NCBI GenBank assembly: GCA_029931535.1
Contig: JAQPZY010001660.1
Coordinates: 2,381,001 to 2,445,000 of the forward strand
Reading direction: 5' to 3'
Source: Margaritifera margaritifera
Lineage: Eukaryota; Mollusca; Bivalvia; Unionida; Margaritiferidae
DNA length: 64,000 bases
Shown: positions 24,740-35,889 of the stretch, piece by piece
Numbering within the stretch: the first letter of the stretch is position 1
How the letters are laid out: each line of letters starts with the position of its first letter
The notes under the pieces: generated by a model
The model's input: the letters and a program-made list of their open reading frames with translations, nothing else
Database searches by the model: none
What the model was told of the DNA's origin: nothing
Translations under genes and position numbers: made by a program

Positions 24740-25048
24740 CAGCACAAAATTATCTATGAACTGTTTATTTCTCAAAAGCTCTGGATTGTAGTAGAGAGAA
24801 TTGAGCTGTTCTATTGTCAAAGGATTGTACACTCTCTCCCTATTCTGAATTATAGGTGTTTTATTTATGGTCTTCTGTTCTTGCTGAATCAGCAATTCCT
24901 CTGGGGGTGCTGTTTCTGTCCTGACTGTGGACTGTGCTTCTGGTTGAAATGCTTGATTGGTTACTTGTTCTGTTTTCTCCTCAGAACTGGTCACAGACTG
25001 TACCAAAATGTGCTCTGATGGAACACTTTCCATATTCTTCTGCTCCAT
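24740..25048 (-). CDS. EPG5: Internal exon of the host gene, EPG5-like candidate
   Basis: A 309-bp exon (103 codons, phase 0 both sides), acceptor ATTTTCTAG, donor GCTG|GTAAGA. The first two thirds are disordered and rich in Glu, Thr and Gln ('SSEEKTEQVTNQAFQPEA'). The end becomes structured: 'YNPLTIEQLNSLYYNPEL' and 'LRNKQFIDNFVL'. This marks the boundary between a disordered N-terminal tail and the start of the conserved helical body. Confidence 0.85.
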
Positions 25049-25424
25049 CTAGAAAATATTATGTGTAACTGGGTGAACATGCAAATATAGTCAGGAGCTT
25101 GTGATCGCACTCTCTGAATATTATTATTCTTTAATAGTAACATGACCATAGGCATGGATAGTGCTTTTGAACTTTTGAGGATTTGAATTTGGTCTATGAT
25201 GTACTCACTAAAAAATAAGAAGATTTTGGACATACAAATTTAAAAATAATAATCTGTAAAAGAATAAAATATAAAATACTAATGAAAATAGTTTCATCAT
25301 TTTAAAAATAAAACTATATTTTGCTATGATGTAATCCTAGAAGTTCTGACAGGTGCCATAACTTTACAAAGCTTACATCAAACAAAGCAAGGTATGTTAT
25401 AAACATTATCCTTGTAATCTTAAA

Positions 25425-25625
25425 TGTGGTGTGACTTAATGGTCAGCACAACTAACTAAAGTTCTGATGGTTGTGGGTCCAAGCCCTGACTTTGCCATTG
25501 CTGTTATGTCCTTGAGTAAAGCTATTAGCCTTACCTGCCTCAGCTGACATGACTGTAAATTATGCAAGGTCTAACAAAGTTTAAAATCAGATGGTAGCCC
25601 AGCAGCTACCTAAAAAAGAACATTA
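25425..25625 (+). mobile_element. tRNA-derived SINE, decayed
   Basis: It starts with a tRNA-like head: 'GTGTGACTTAATGGTCAGCA' has box-A-like spacing and 'GTGGGTCCAAGCCC' resembles a box B. After that comes 'tgtccttgagtaaagctatta', a tail common in animal SINEs. It lies in an intron and is not a functional tRNA: the cloverleaf arms do not pair well. Confidence 0.6.
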
Positions 25626-26545
25626 TAGCCCTGATTAAATAAGAAAAGGTCCTTTAATATGAAATTTAGCCTTGAGACTTCCCTTTATTCTTATTAAAGG
25701 TCATTAATAAGTATTCTCATTAGTGAATTTTAGCTACTGTATGCTTTGAAATAACATTTTTTAAAATTTAAAAGTAGAGAGCAAGTGATTATATCATGAA
25801 GTTGCTTACTGGACTATCTATGATAGTCCAGATCCAGCATTCTGGTATTTCCTGGACTCGAAGAACAAATATTTTGTGTACTTTGTTCTATTTTGGCATT
25901 CAGCAATCAACAAAATTGCCAATGGTGATCAACATTTTAAGACAGTGACTAATTTCAGAATAAAAAAATGTCTGGTGATTGAAAATTTAGGGGCATGTGC
26001 TGTTATCTATAGATTTTTTTCCTTAACGTAAAAAATGGCCACATGTGTAATGTATTTTCTAGATTGTATAAATGATGTAAGGAACAAAATTTCTTTAGAA
26101 GGGAATATGAAAAATGCATTATTCAACAGCAAATCAAACTTTCATTAGGTTCAAAAGACAAATTTCAGGGAAAGAATTGTGAAAAAAAATACACATTTAT
26201 AATGAGCAATGACTAAAGCTGAATTGGATCCAGAATAGAAAATTTCATAATACCGCCCTTTTCTGGTGCACTATACAATTGTACATGTCAGTATTTTTCA
26301 AGTCAAAATTCTGTGACTACTTGGAAAATTCTAGCACCAACCTAACTTGTAGGAATAAACATTGCTGGAAGGTTATGAACTAATGTCCTAGATATCATGA
26401 AAAGTAATGTATTCTTTGTCATTAAACACAAGAAAAATGGTATAAGCTTCAAAACAAATCTACTAGTTGGCTAATAAAGATTTTGATTGTATATTTTCAT
26501 CTTTATATTCTTAATTTAAATACAATACAAAAATGGTCCAAAAAC
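25626..26545. other. Intronic non-coding DNA
   Basis: No exon or repeat family recognised. A short near-palindrome 'TGGACTATCTATGATAGTCCA' lies at about 25811. Confidence 0.45.
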
Positions 26546-27307
26546 CTGTATTTCAAACAGCATTTTAGCTTTTTCTTCCTGCAAATCTGGGTACAACACT
26601 GGTCCCAAAGTCTTAACTGCCTCACAGCTACTATGTTCATTCAAAAAAACTTTTGCACAAGCATCAATTGTAGGACCTGTCAAGTTAACTGTGTACTCAT
26701 TCATTCTTTTCTCTCCATCTATGTGTTTCAATTTATTTTCATCTGTGACTTCTGGTGTAATATCTTTTCTAGTTTCACTTTTAGACTGGCCTTCACATGT
26801 TGAAGACTCTTCTGTTTTTATGTTCTCTTTTTCCATTGAATCAGATTCAGTTTCATCTGTGTCTGTGGTAAGTTTTGATCCAACCTGATTGCCATTTTTC
26901 ACAAAAGAACTGTCCTTAGGAATCACTGGTTCTGTGACTGCTGTCCAATTTAAATTTTCTGCAACATCCAACTGAGAATTTAATTCAACTTGGCTGCTTG
27001 AGCTAGCATCATGCAGCAGTGCTTTTGATTGGGAACCTGTCTTTTCTGACTCAGCAACAGGTGTCCCTGATGCAGCTGTTCCCTGTATAGATGGCTGAGC
27101 ATCATGTAACAGTGATTTTGATTGGATAGATGTGGTTTGGGCATCATGTGACAGTGTATTTGATTGGGGAAATATGGTTGTTGTCTCAACATTAGGTGCT
27201 TTTGATATATCCGAACTTCGTGCAATTGGCTGAATCTCTTCCTGACTGCTTCTCTTGTCCCTATCCTGAATGACCAACTGATTCTCTCTTTCTTTTGGCT
27301 TTTTCAC
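26546..27307 (-). CDS. EPG5: Long N-terminal exon of the host gene (disordered region)
   Basis: A 762-bp exon (254 codons, phase 0 both sides) with acceptor AATTTTCAG and donor TACAG|GTTTTT. It opens 'VKKPKERENQLVIQDRDK' and is then low-complexity, rich in Ser, Thr, Gln and Glu. It contains a three-fold degenerate motif of Gln/Ser then 'LLHDA' or 'LSHDA' ('NTLSHDAQTTSIQSKSLL', 'HDAQPS', 'SKALLHDASSSS') and ends near 'GPVLYPDLQEEKAKM'. The initiating ATG exon was not found upstream. A long disordered N-terminus is compatible with EPG5, but a disordered tail alone carries no family signal. Confidence 0.8.
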
Positions 27308-27814
27308 CTGAAAATTATAATAAAATATTTTAAGCTTTAACCTAAACTGACATTTATAAAATTATTAAAAGTTTAACATAATTCATAACCATAAAACTAA
27401 GTGACTTTAACTGTAAATGCTTTACTGTTATTTCATTACCAAAAAAGCAATGATGTGAACCTTTAGTTGAACTTTGCCATATTTTACTTATTGCCAGCCC
27501 TTACAAGGGCAGCCTTTATGGCTAGCTAACTGCATCAAAAATATCAATTATCAGTCTCATTATATCAGTAAATAACTGATTTTTTACCATTTTTATGGCA
27601 CATACAAGAAAAGGACTCATGGGGGTGAATGTAAATTGCACTGGTGGGTCAGCAAAGTGCACCACACCAATCTACATCAGATGATGGTCTAACAAGAGAG
27701 TAAGTAGACTTTAGATATTCATATTTTTTCCATATAAATTACTATAAAGATCTTTTATTTCCATGTCATATTGTCAAATGGTAAGAAAGACAAGGCTGGA
27801 CAACTGCCATCTTC

Positions 27815-29207
27815 AGAGATGCTGCCAAGATTTTATCTAAAGGGGGGAGCTTCCCCCTTGTCACCAAAATAAGGGGGGAGTAGAACAAACATGAGCAGGA
27901 GGAGGAAACGGCCATAGTTAAATATTTACATGACACATAAATATCCGTCTCTTTCTTTCCTCCTGCTCCACTTTGTTAGAGCTCTATTGAAATCAAAGTC
28001 CTCAAAAGATGTCTCCTCTAGTCGTATAAGCATTAATCTATGAATCCTTATCTATGAATATTGTTCTGTGCTGAGAACCCCCTTTTACATATGCATAGCT
28101 AGCTAAGCCAGCTTGAACATGTTGGAAAACTGTACTTTATGGTTGTTATGTACAATTTTCAATAGTTCATAGGTATTGTCTCTTGGATACCTCTGCTCCA
28201 AAATAATATTTTTCACTAACAGGAATTCTGCCAAAGTTTCACTTTCTTAAATCAGAGCTTTGCTGACTACTATGCCAGATTACTTATCTGTTCCGCAATG
28301 TTGTACTAGGATTTTAAGTCCATTAATGCCATAGTCTGCTTGTTCAGACAGAGGTATTTTGATCAAAAATAAATATCCTTACTTTTTAATTTCTTTTTAG
28401 ATTCTTATTTGTTCAATTTATCTTACCGATAGTGTTATAGTTTTGTAGCACAAGATCCCTCAAGGCAGAATTGTTTGAGAAAAGAAATGAAAATTGCACT
28501 ACTTTTAAATTGCCTGTATTTTAATTAGGCTTGGTATTCTGCCTTTTAGCGTTTAATTTCGAACTACCACTTAATATGGGGTTGACCGGCATACCGTCTG
28601 TTTTTGTCCATCCAGCATGTATATCGGACTTGTATTCAACATCATTTTCCGGTTCAAAATTACTCAGTGGTACTTCCAGTAACACTTTCCGGGCTCCATT
28701 AATTTGATATACTTCAAAACTTTAAAAATCATTGCCAAAATCGCTATCATCAGCCAGTATTTGCGGAACAAAATTGTCATCTGAAGAGCAACCACGTTAG
28801 GAGTCTGTCATTTTAGTTTTCTACGAGCCTTTACTTTAAACAAGCATTTGTAAAACTTCCTTCATAAATGTTAGGTTCAACTTCGACAATGCTTGTTCCA
28901 GGGCCCAACATCAAACTCAAATTTAGTTTAACAAAGAACTCGGATGTGTAAACAGTTGCCAAACGGAAAAAAAAGATAACGAAACAAGCACTACAAGAGA
29001 GCTCTACTGCCGGTGCGACTTATACAGGGAAAAGCACTTTAAGGGTTAACAGTTAAATAAAAATTGTATACTGCACAGAGCACATTTTTATATGCGCGAC
29101 TTTAAACTAATTTGCTGGAGTTCTCGTGCATCACTACTTTAGAAGTGCGCGAATTCATACAAATTTTGCGCGATTCGCGCACTCGCGTGCCCTGGCAGCA
29201 TCTTAGT
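27815..29207. mobile_element. Possible 1.4-kb element bounded by short inverted repeats
   Basis: AGATGCTGCCAAG at the left is matched by C(C)TGGCAGCATCT at the right. Inside each end are palindromic stretches (AAGGGGGGAGCTTCCCCCTT near 27840; a GTGCGCGAATT / GATTCGCGCAC hairpin near 29147-29185). No transposase and no clear target duplication. The inverted ends may be coincidence. Confidence 0.35.
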
Positions 29208-29504
29208 ATCTTGTCACTCTATGGTAGAATCAAACAGACAATTTTTCACATCATGTTGAATGTCTTACTAATATTTTTTTAAAACAGATCGAACTAATGT
29301 ACATCCTTTTGCTGTTTGTTATTGTCTTTTCCTCCTGTCAGTTAATACAACCAGAAATAGAAAATTATTGTTTCATTTTTTTTTACAGAATGGCAATGAC
29401 TATCTTCATGTCATGCTCCTGTGGTTAAATTAAACTGTACTATAAAATTGAACATCAAAGAGTCATTTTAATGGCTGTCAAATGTCTTACTTAAATATCA
29501 ATTA

Positions 29505-29700
29505 CCGTATTTGCCGGCCTATAAGTCAATGTGGAGTATAAGTCGAATTCGCTAATTTCGTAAATTTTCAATCCTTCATCCATATATAAGTCAATGCGGA
29601 GTATAAGACGAAGCCAGATCAACACATTGGCTTCATCACTTTCGCTAGTAACTTCCGATTTCATGAATATTAATGGTATCACTATGCTATTCCAGATTAA
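29505..29700. mobile_element. Single end of a CCGTAT...TATAAG MITE
   Basis: TA|CCGTATTTGCCGGCCTATAA followed by two phrases of 'TATAAGTCAATG(T/C)GGAGTATAAG'. The opposite end was not found within 1 kb, so the copy is truncated. Confidence 0.5.
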
Positions 29701-30937
29701 TTGGGAAAATGATTAAGATGTTCTGTACATGTATTACATGTATTATTTAAAGGTATTATTTATTGGTATTTTGTACACAATGATATGAACATCTGTTGTC
29801 AAAAAATAAGTGCAACTTGTATTCTTACAGCAACAGTAACCTCATTATCAAATTATATGTACAATAAAAAAAAAATAAAAGAACTAGATTAAGACTTGTT
29901 GTTTTTAGTGAATGCATGTGTGTCTGTGTGTGTGAGAGAGAGAAGATGAAACAATGCTTTGTCTGTGTGTAAGAACGAATGCATTCAGAGCAGTTTTTAC
30001 TTGTAGCTTTTGGAGAGAGAGAGAGAGAGGTTGAGGTTACAGGACGATTGTAATATATATTCTTGAGTTACCTTATGATTGTGACCTTACTCATGTACAG
30101 GAGCATTACTGTATTCCATTGTCAATTAATATCTCTGAATAAACAGTTCATTCTTGTTTTTATATCCATTATCATAAAGAACCCACTGGCTTTGCAGTGT
30201 TATTTACATTGTAATTAAATAAGCTTACAGCTTTGGCCGGGTCATTCTACTTGACATCTGCAGTAGACGTGATCAAATTAGTGAGGCTACCAATAGGGTA
30301 TTGTAATCGATCCTGTAAAACATCTTAATGTATGCAGGACTGTGTAATGACCTGTAATGCCAGGTGCTTGCTCATGTAAGTTTATCAACCAGTGACATCT
30401 TTTGATCTCGCCGACAGAAGCGTCGGGGCTTTGAATTCATGAGCAAAGATCAAACCAAAATAACTACAGGAAGTGTACATGCACTTACTGATAAAGGGTA
30501 ATTTTATTTCGTGGGTATATAGAGTTCATTGTATTTGCAAAGATAACAACACAGCATGCTAAACGGTCATCTTGGGATTTAAACTAAATGGAGTCTATAT
30601 GAATATAAATATTGTGAATATTTAAATATAAATTATATATCTTTGAAACTGAAAGAGTATGGTAAGTATTGTTTTAATTTCCATTCACTATTTCATTATT
30701 CTTTTCTCTCTTTGACAAAAGCTTCTGCTAAAAGGGGTCAGTAAGGTACATTAAGCAAAATAGCATGAAGAAGGGCTGAAATCTCTCTCTCTCTCTCATA
30801 TCGGGGCATATTTAACTTGTCTATTCATATGTAAGCAAACTTAAACATCTTTTCGGAAAATATACAAAAACACAAAAAATAAAAACTGCACAGTAGGAAA
30901 ATTCACAACTCAGAATTATTTAAATCGGTTATGCGAC
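29701..30937. other. Intergenic or 5'-intronic DNA
   Basis: GT/GA simple repeats at 29917-29942 and (GA)n at 30013-30029, (TC)n near 30783-30799. No coding exon; the missing first exon of the minus-strand host gene may lie here but I could not identify it. Confidence 0.4.
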
Positions 30938-31380
30938 CAGTGTTCTCCCCAAGGATTTTACCGTAACGGGCCCACTATGCTATCATTTCAACCCCCGATA
31001 TCCCCCGATGCTTTAGAACCTGCCGCTACGCTATGCTCTTGTGCCGCTACACTTTGATGTTTCCCACTACCCTTATATAATTAATCTGTTAAACAAACAT
31101 CCTGTCAACTAATTCAGAGCCCTATTACTCAAATGACACCTGTTCTTACCTCTTCTTGGGTATTTTATTAAGATAATTCAGGATAATTACCCACTCACTT
31201 AACCATTATCTTTTGTACCTGGCTTGCACGACTGCCGGTGCGTGTTTTGTCTGTACAGACATAGTCACGTGATTGGCCAGCAACAATGGAGTCAACTGGT
31301 AGTGTGTTATATATATTTCAGTCATTTTCACTACCAGCCAAAGCAGTTACACATATTACAATAAAAATTCATGTGAAAAA

Positions 31381-31665
31381 TGAACACACCACCTTTCAAG
31401 AAACGTAAATTATCCAGCGCACAGCTAGCCCCATGTTGGCCTAATTATGAAAATCAGAAATTGGCGTCACCAATAATGGCAGTGGTTCCGATTCCGATAG
31501 CGTCAGCATGATTTCCACAAAGAAAGATATCAAGAAACGAAGGACGGGATTTAACAATAAATGGAAGACGTTATACCCTTGTGTGGAAATTTTTATTGGC
31601 AAGTTTTATTATGGTCCAGATCTACTGGGGAGTGGGGGCTAACTGTGTCAACAGCAGGTAAATAA
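31381..31665 (+). pseudogene. hAT transposase N-terminus (broken)
   Basis: ATG at 31381 opens 'MNTPPFKKRKLSS'. A second frame continues with 'TKKDIKKRRTGFNNKWKT', the basic/aromatic segment found before the zinc finger in ZMYM/KIAA-like hAT proteins. It is interrupted by a frame change and stops within 300 bp. Confidence 0.5.
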
Positions 31666-31802
31666 AACAATTTAAACTTTTGAAGAACATTTAAGCTCGC
31701 TGACATTGATTCAGTGAAGAAGTTAAACAATACAACAAGGATTCAGGTAGTTTTATCTCTTTTTGTACATCTATTCATACATTTTATGTTCCATTTTTTT
31801 GA

Positions 31803-31988
31803 GATTGTGAAAGGTTATTCTCCTCAGTGAATCGAATTAAGAGTGTTTCAAGGAACAGGTTGACACAGAGGGTACTAAACAACCTGATGACAAGCACTAC
31901 TGAAGGACAATCCCTAAAAGACTTTAATTTTGATGTGGCAGTCAGTATATACGGCAAAAAGAAGAAGAGACATATATCATTTATTTAA
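31803..31988 (+). pseudogene. hAT transposase C-terminal dimerisation domain
   Basis: An open 61-codon segment ending at TAA 31986-31988 reads 'DCERLFSSVNRIKSVSRNRL' and then 'LNNLMTSTTEGQSLKDF'. This is the hallmark of the hAT dimerisation region (ER-F-S-x-N-x-I-K...RNRL...L..LM). It is uninterrupted, so the element may be comparatively young or was a mobile internal-deletion derivative. Confidence 0.85.
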
Positions 31989-32363
31989 ATTAAGAAACAA
32001 ATGAGACGGACATTAAGTCTTGTTATAACCTAGGTAAATAAAGAATACTATGTAAATATATGCACTTCTTTTTTATTTCATTGATCTTAATTTATTTCAC
32101 TTCTAAGATGTTAACACGCACTTTTTAAAACATTTTATGACCCTAACGCGCTTACCCCGATGCTATCAAAATTTTCTGGGGAGACCACTGGTGACTATTA
32201 CATTTTTGGTGATAAAGTAGGGATAGCCCAACTGGAAATTAGGTAACTGGGCATAGATTTGTTCTTGACGGAAAAAAGGTAACAGCCATTAGGCAGAGGA
32301 GGATGGACAGCTGAAAGGACTGAGGCAGTGAAGGCACTTTTCTACCTGCAGCTTGCTTCAGCA

Positions 32364-32636
32364 CAGTGGTGGTGTGAGGGTTTGAGGCGCCCAGAGGCAA
32401 TGTTCTTTAATGACGCCTCTACCAAGGAGCAATGTTCTTTAGTGGCACCCCTACTTTGCCACAGAGAACAGTTTTTATGTCAGCTGCCACCTCCAACCCA
32501 CCCCCCTCATCTAAGCCCTTAAACCGGGGGTTTAGTGGGGGGGGGGGGGGACAAGGAAAAAAAACTCCCGACGGCTCCCCCTTCGCCCGGGGGCAATTGT
32601 CACCCCCGACCCCCCGACCCCCTCGCGCCGTCACTG
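32364..32636. mobile_element. GC-rich hAT-type MITE with 8-bp target duplication
   Basis: Ends CAGTGGTGGTGTGAGGG and CCCTCGCGCCGTCACTG pair at 13 of 17 positions. Flanks are CTTCAGCA (32356-32363) and CTTGGGCA (32637-32644), 6 of 8 identical, the right size for hAT. The body is strikingly GC-rich for this window and has a 14-G run near 32537. Reading frames over it are compositional artefacts. Confidence 0.75.
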
Positions 32637-32644
32637 CTTGGGCA

Positions 32645-34270
32645 GCATCCAGTATAGCGGTTAGAACGCACGAATTAATAAGCACGCAAAAGCGTGCACC
32701 TAAGTTATCGTAAATGTATTTTATACGAAAAACGACGTTAATCCAAAAGACAGACAGCATTTTGAGACACAGCCGACATGTTTTCGCGGAAAAGACTCAA
32801 GCTGCTCCAATTGTAGTTCAAGTTTACTCTGACCCTTCGCACCCCATTTTACATATGTTGACCACATCCCAACATACATGTCAAAATATCTAAAAATGGG
32901 ATGGAAAGGATCAGAAGAAACTCAGACTACTCCAATTACGTCACGATAAATCTACCGTGCAGGACGACCCACCCTATATTCGACATGTTAATATTATTAT
33001 TGTATGCAACAATATTTCAAAACTAACATCTAAAATGCATGTTAACCATGTTAACTATCACTCATTTTACGCTAACCTTTGTTTTTCGTTTTGGGCGTTC
33101 TCGCACGGCCTCTGCCATTGTCTATTTTCTTTTTCTGTTTGTCATATGATCAATCTAGTTTGTTTTCATTGTCAAAAATATATTACGAAAATAGCAGAGG
33201 TGAAACGAATGGAAGGTGCAACCTAAATAATTAACCAACTGCTGAGTTAGGTTGTTGTTGGGGTGTCTTTCATTCAACGGTACTGTATTTCATGTGCTCT
33301 TGGCTATAGGAAAGAAAGAAAGAAAGAGGAGATTCTGACTCTCAGATTTGACTATCATACATTTGACTAGGTCACTATGGTCTCAAATTTCAAGCGTTAT
33401 ACGGCTTCAAACCTGTTATGATCTTTTCTAATTAGAATGCACACAGTTATTACTCATTACAGATTTTCGAAACAAAATCGTGTTAAGCAAAATATATAAT
33501 AAATGTTGCCGATTGTTAGTTTAATATAAAATCGTCTATCAGTTGTCTCATCTCCGAATTATAAGCTTGATTGTACATTTGAATTTTCAGTAAAGCCTTT
33601 TTCTTACAGTGACCTTAGTTTGTATCTTTACTCGTGCAACTATACTGTATTAATAGCAAATATTCGTCGTTGAAACAAGTAACCATGAGTAAACAGTTAA
33701 AAAATAAAACGAACGTGTACGAGAATAAGTCTAAAGAAAAAGTATATTCTTGCCATGTAATTGTACTGTATAACTGTATGCGAGTAATGTGCATTAGTAG
33801 TGTACAAAAGCTAGATAATAGGTCACCAATCCGCCAAGCCTTTCGTTAAATTGTTTTCCTCAAACCCAAGACCACCCCAGCCTCTCATATCCTCCAGTTT
33901 ATTTGTAATCCTAGGCCATCACACACCTATCCTTTTCTAATTGTTTTTCAAACACCAATACTCTACCCACCACACGAAACAAATAATTTGTTTTCTCCAA
34001 AGACACAAGGCCACCAACTCTCAGAAATTACCCCCCCCCCCAAAAAAAATAAAAAAATAAAAAATAAAAAGCCATAGATCCTAAAAATTTAAAATAAAAA
34101 AGAACAAAAGCAAATTACTATGCCACGGCATCTCCATTTTTGTAAACTACCATAATCTATTATTCAAAACTGTAGCCAATGCACCTAACAAAGCCAGTAA
34201 TTACAAAACACAACATATGGTAGACGGTGCTAGAAACCAGAAGATACAGATAACCAACACCCAGAATCAG
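32645..34270. other. Intergenic DNA
   Basis: No gene recognised. (GAAA)n near 33311-33327, a C-run then A-rich sequence at 34030-34070. An ORF at 33634-33849 has no recognisable domain. Confidence 0.45.
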
Positions 34271-34274
34271 ATAT

Positions 34275-34440
34275 TTACCACCAGTAGTAATATGGGGCAC
34301 TGAATTAACATTACGCCGTAGGTTAACATGTGGGGTGGGGGGCACTCTGCCCCCCTATGGGGATGGTAATGTTAAAAATGTCCATCGGGTTAATATGTGG
34401 GAGGCAGTCCGGCCCCCTTTGGAAAGTGTAATATTAAAGT
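34275..34440 (+). repeat. Left terminal repeat of element A
   Basis: 'AGTAGTAATATGGGGCACTG' and 'GAATTAACATTACGCCGTAG' here match the left end of element B ('GAATTAACCGTACGCCGTAG' near 42350) and the reverse complement of its right end ('CTGAATTAACATTACCCCGT' near 60010). Next comes 'GGTAATGTTAAAAATGTCCAT', also shared. This identifies it as a Polinton-type terminal repeat of a second, related copy. Confidence 0.75.
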
Positions 34441-34830
34441 AGTGACCAAATACGCCACACTACACCATCAACACTCCGTGTGTAGCGACCAAAAACCCAC
34501 TTATACTATCCAACACGCCATGTGTAGTGACCAACACCCATTCATTTACTACCGAACACTCCACATTATACCATCAACACGTCGTGTGTAGTGACCACTA
34601 CACCTACATTATACTATCAACACGCCGTGTGTAGTAACCAATATACCCCAACTATACTATCTAACATGCCGTGTGTAGTGACCAACACCCAGATATCTAC
34701 TATCCAACAGCTAACATTATATACCACCAACACGCCGTCTGTAGTGACCAATATACCCCACCTATACCATCCAACACGCCGTGTGTAGAGACCAACACCC
34801 AGACATCTACTATCCAACACCCTACATTTA
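34441..34830. repeat. Subterminal tandem repeats of element A
   Basis: About eight diverged units built on 'CAACACGCCGTGTGTAGTGA' plus 'CCAA(c/t)A(c/t)ACCC' and 'TATACTATC'. The core CGCCGTGTGTAG is quasi-palindromic. A related unit ('ctaacacgctgtaggtagtga' in reverse complement) occurs inside the right terminal repeat of element B near 59620-59650, so the unit belongs to the element family. Confidence 0.75.
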
Positions 34831-35005
34831 TTATGCTCACTAATAATCCATCAGGCCATTTTTGTCAGTAAAAGTGTGTTTGAGTATCTTATTCATACTA
34901 AAAGAAAAAAGTGAAGACAAAGATACACTTGCGTTTTCTTTGGTATATTCTTGCCAAATCAAAATCACAATGAAATGTCTTAATACATCACAAAAGTCTA
35001 CTTTT

Positions 35006-35008
<3 letters not shown>

Positions 35009-35102
<94 letters not shown>
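35009..35102. repeat. (CT)n then (CA)n microsatellite
   Basis: About 38 CT units run directly into about nine CA units. It lies at the 3' side of the zinc-knuckle gene of element A; the equivalent place in element B has short (CTTT)n near 43910-43935. Confidence 0.95.
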
Positions 35103-35103
<1 letters not shown>

Positions 35104-35109
35104 TTTCAA

Positions 35110-35450
35110 TTTCTTTACTGGAATGGGTTCTTCTGTTTCTGCTTCTGAATGCTCCTTATCCTTGTTTTCTTTTTACTTGGGACACTCTGAAAGCCAATGT
35201 CCCTTTTCCTGACATTGAAAACAGGTATCTTTACTTTAGTCTCTCTTTCTCCTGTCTAAGAGGTTCCTTTTCTTTGACGATATGGACATTTTGGAGCCCA
35301 ATGGCCTTTTTTTCCCCTGACAAATATAGCAGGTATCTTGACTTTTATCTTGAGAGGAGTTGTCAGAAGTCTTGTTGGAAGCATACTTTCCAATGACTCT
35401 CTGTAAATCTCTTACGAGAAGTGCCATATGTTGTGACTCTTCACATATTG
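35110..35450 (-). pseudogene. CCHC zinc-knuckle protein, element A copy
   Basis: On the minus strand 35427 onward reads 'MALLVRDLQRVIGKYASN', a Ser/Asp/Gln linker and 'DTCYICQGKK'. A frame change in the following A-run hides the rest of the first knuckle (Gly-His-Trp and a final Cys are seen in the neighbouring frame). After another frame change comes a second, complete knuckle 'CFQCQEKGHWLSECPK' (C-x2-C-x4-H-x4-C) and an acidic tail 'EHSEAETEEPIPVKKL'. Two CCHC knuckles suggest single-stranded nucleic-acid binding, as in retroviral Gag or cellular CNBP. The gene is divergently placed upstream of the polymerase start, exactly as in element B. Confidence 0.65.
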
Positions 35451-35546
35451 TAAACTGAATGAGTGTATTCTCTTAGGTCGAGGGATGCCCTGTACGTAAG
35501 GAGAAAGATGTAACCTAGTCAAAATAAATTTTAATCATCTACTGTC

Positions 35547-35888
35547 ATGAAACGATCACACATTTCCAAGGACAATCCAAAAGCCACGCGACGACGACGT
35601 TCTGTGTCACCCAGCATTCTCCAAGAAGTATTAGCAGAAGTTCACGCTAGCGATTTTGAAGAAGACATGATTGACCCATATCCAACACCATTTACCTCCT
35701 CTCGACTCAGAGAGTCAAGATCAACCAAGAAAGAAAGTCATTCGGTAGCTTCTGAAGATTATTTTCACATTCCAGCTACCCCAAAACTGACTTTCAGAAA
35801 ATTCAGAACGACGGCTTACACTTACACTGTTAAATTTAAACATTTGAAGTCCCAATGGTCGTCATGTCTTTGCATGTGCTGTTCATAA
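35547..35888 (+). pseudogene. N-terminus of the element A family B DNA polymerase
   Basis: ATG at 35547 opens a 113-codon frame: basic start 'KATRRRRSVSPS', acidic middle 'ASDFEEDMIDPYPTPF' and 'FRKFRTTAYTYTVKFK'. It aligns closely with the start of the element B polymerase at 45181 ('[13 protein letters not shown]'). In Polintons this region precedes the exonuclease and polymerase domains. The sequence stops matching about 35880, where an inverted piece from elsewhere in the element begins, so the rest of the gene is absent. Confidence 0.7.
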
Positions 35889-35889
35889 A

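Larger units (their letters stand above)
30938..32190 (+). mobile_element. hAT-family element, internally deleted
   Basis: Inverted ends CAGTGTTCTCCCCA and TGGGGAGACCACTG bound a 1.25-kb element. It retains the two ends of a transposase gene on the plus strand (see 31381-31665 and 31803-31988) and has lost the middle, including the catalytic core. A clean 8-bp target duplication is not visible. Ends beginning CAGTG are typical of hAT. Confidence 0.75.

Noticed and set aside
26483..26888. Plus-strand ORFs of 106 and 65 codons
   Set aside because: Antisense to the well-supported minus-strand exon 27307-26546.
32328..32760. Pro/Gly-rich ORFs on both strands
   Set aside because: Caused by the GC-rich MITE at 32364-32636.
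34862..35212. 116-residue ORF with Ser-Leu and His-Thr repeats
   Set aside because: Mostly (CT)n and (CA)n microsatellite; the real gene here is on the opposite strand.
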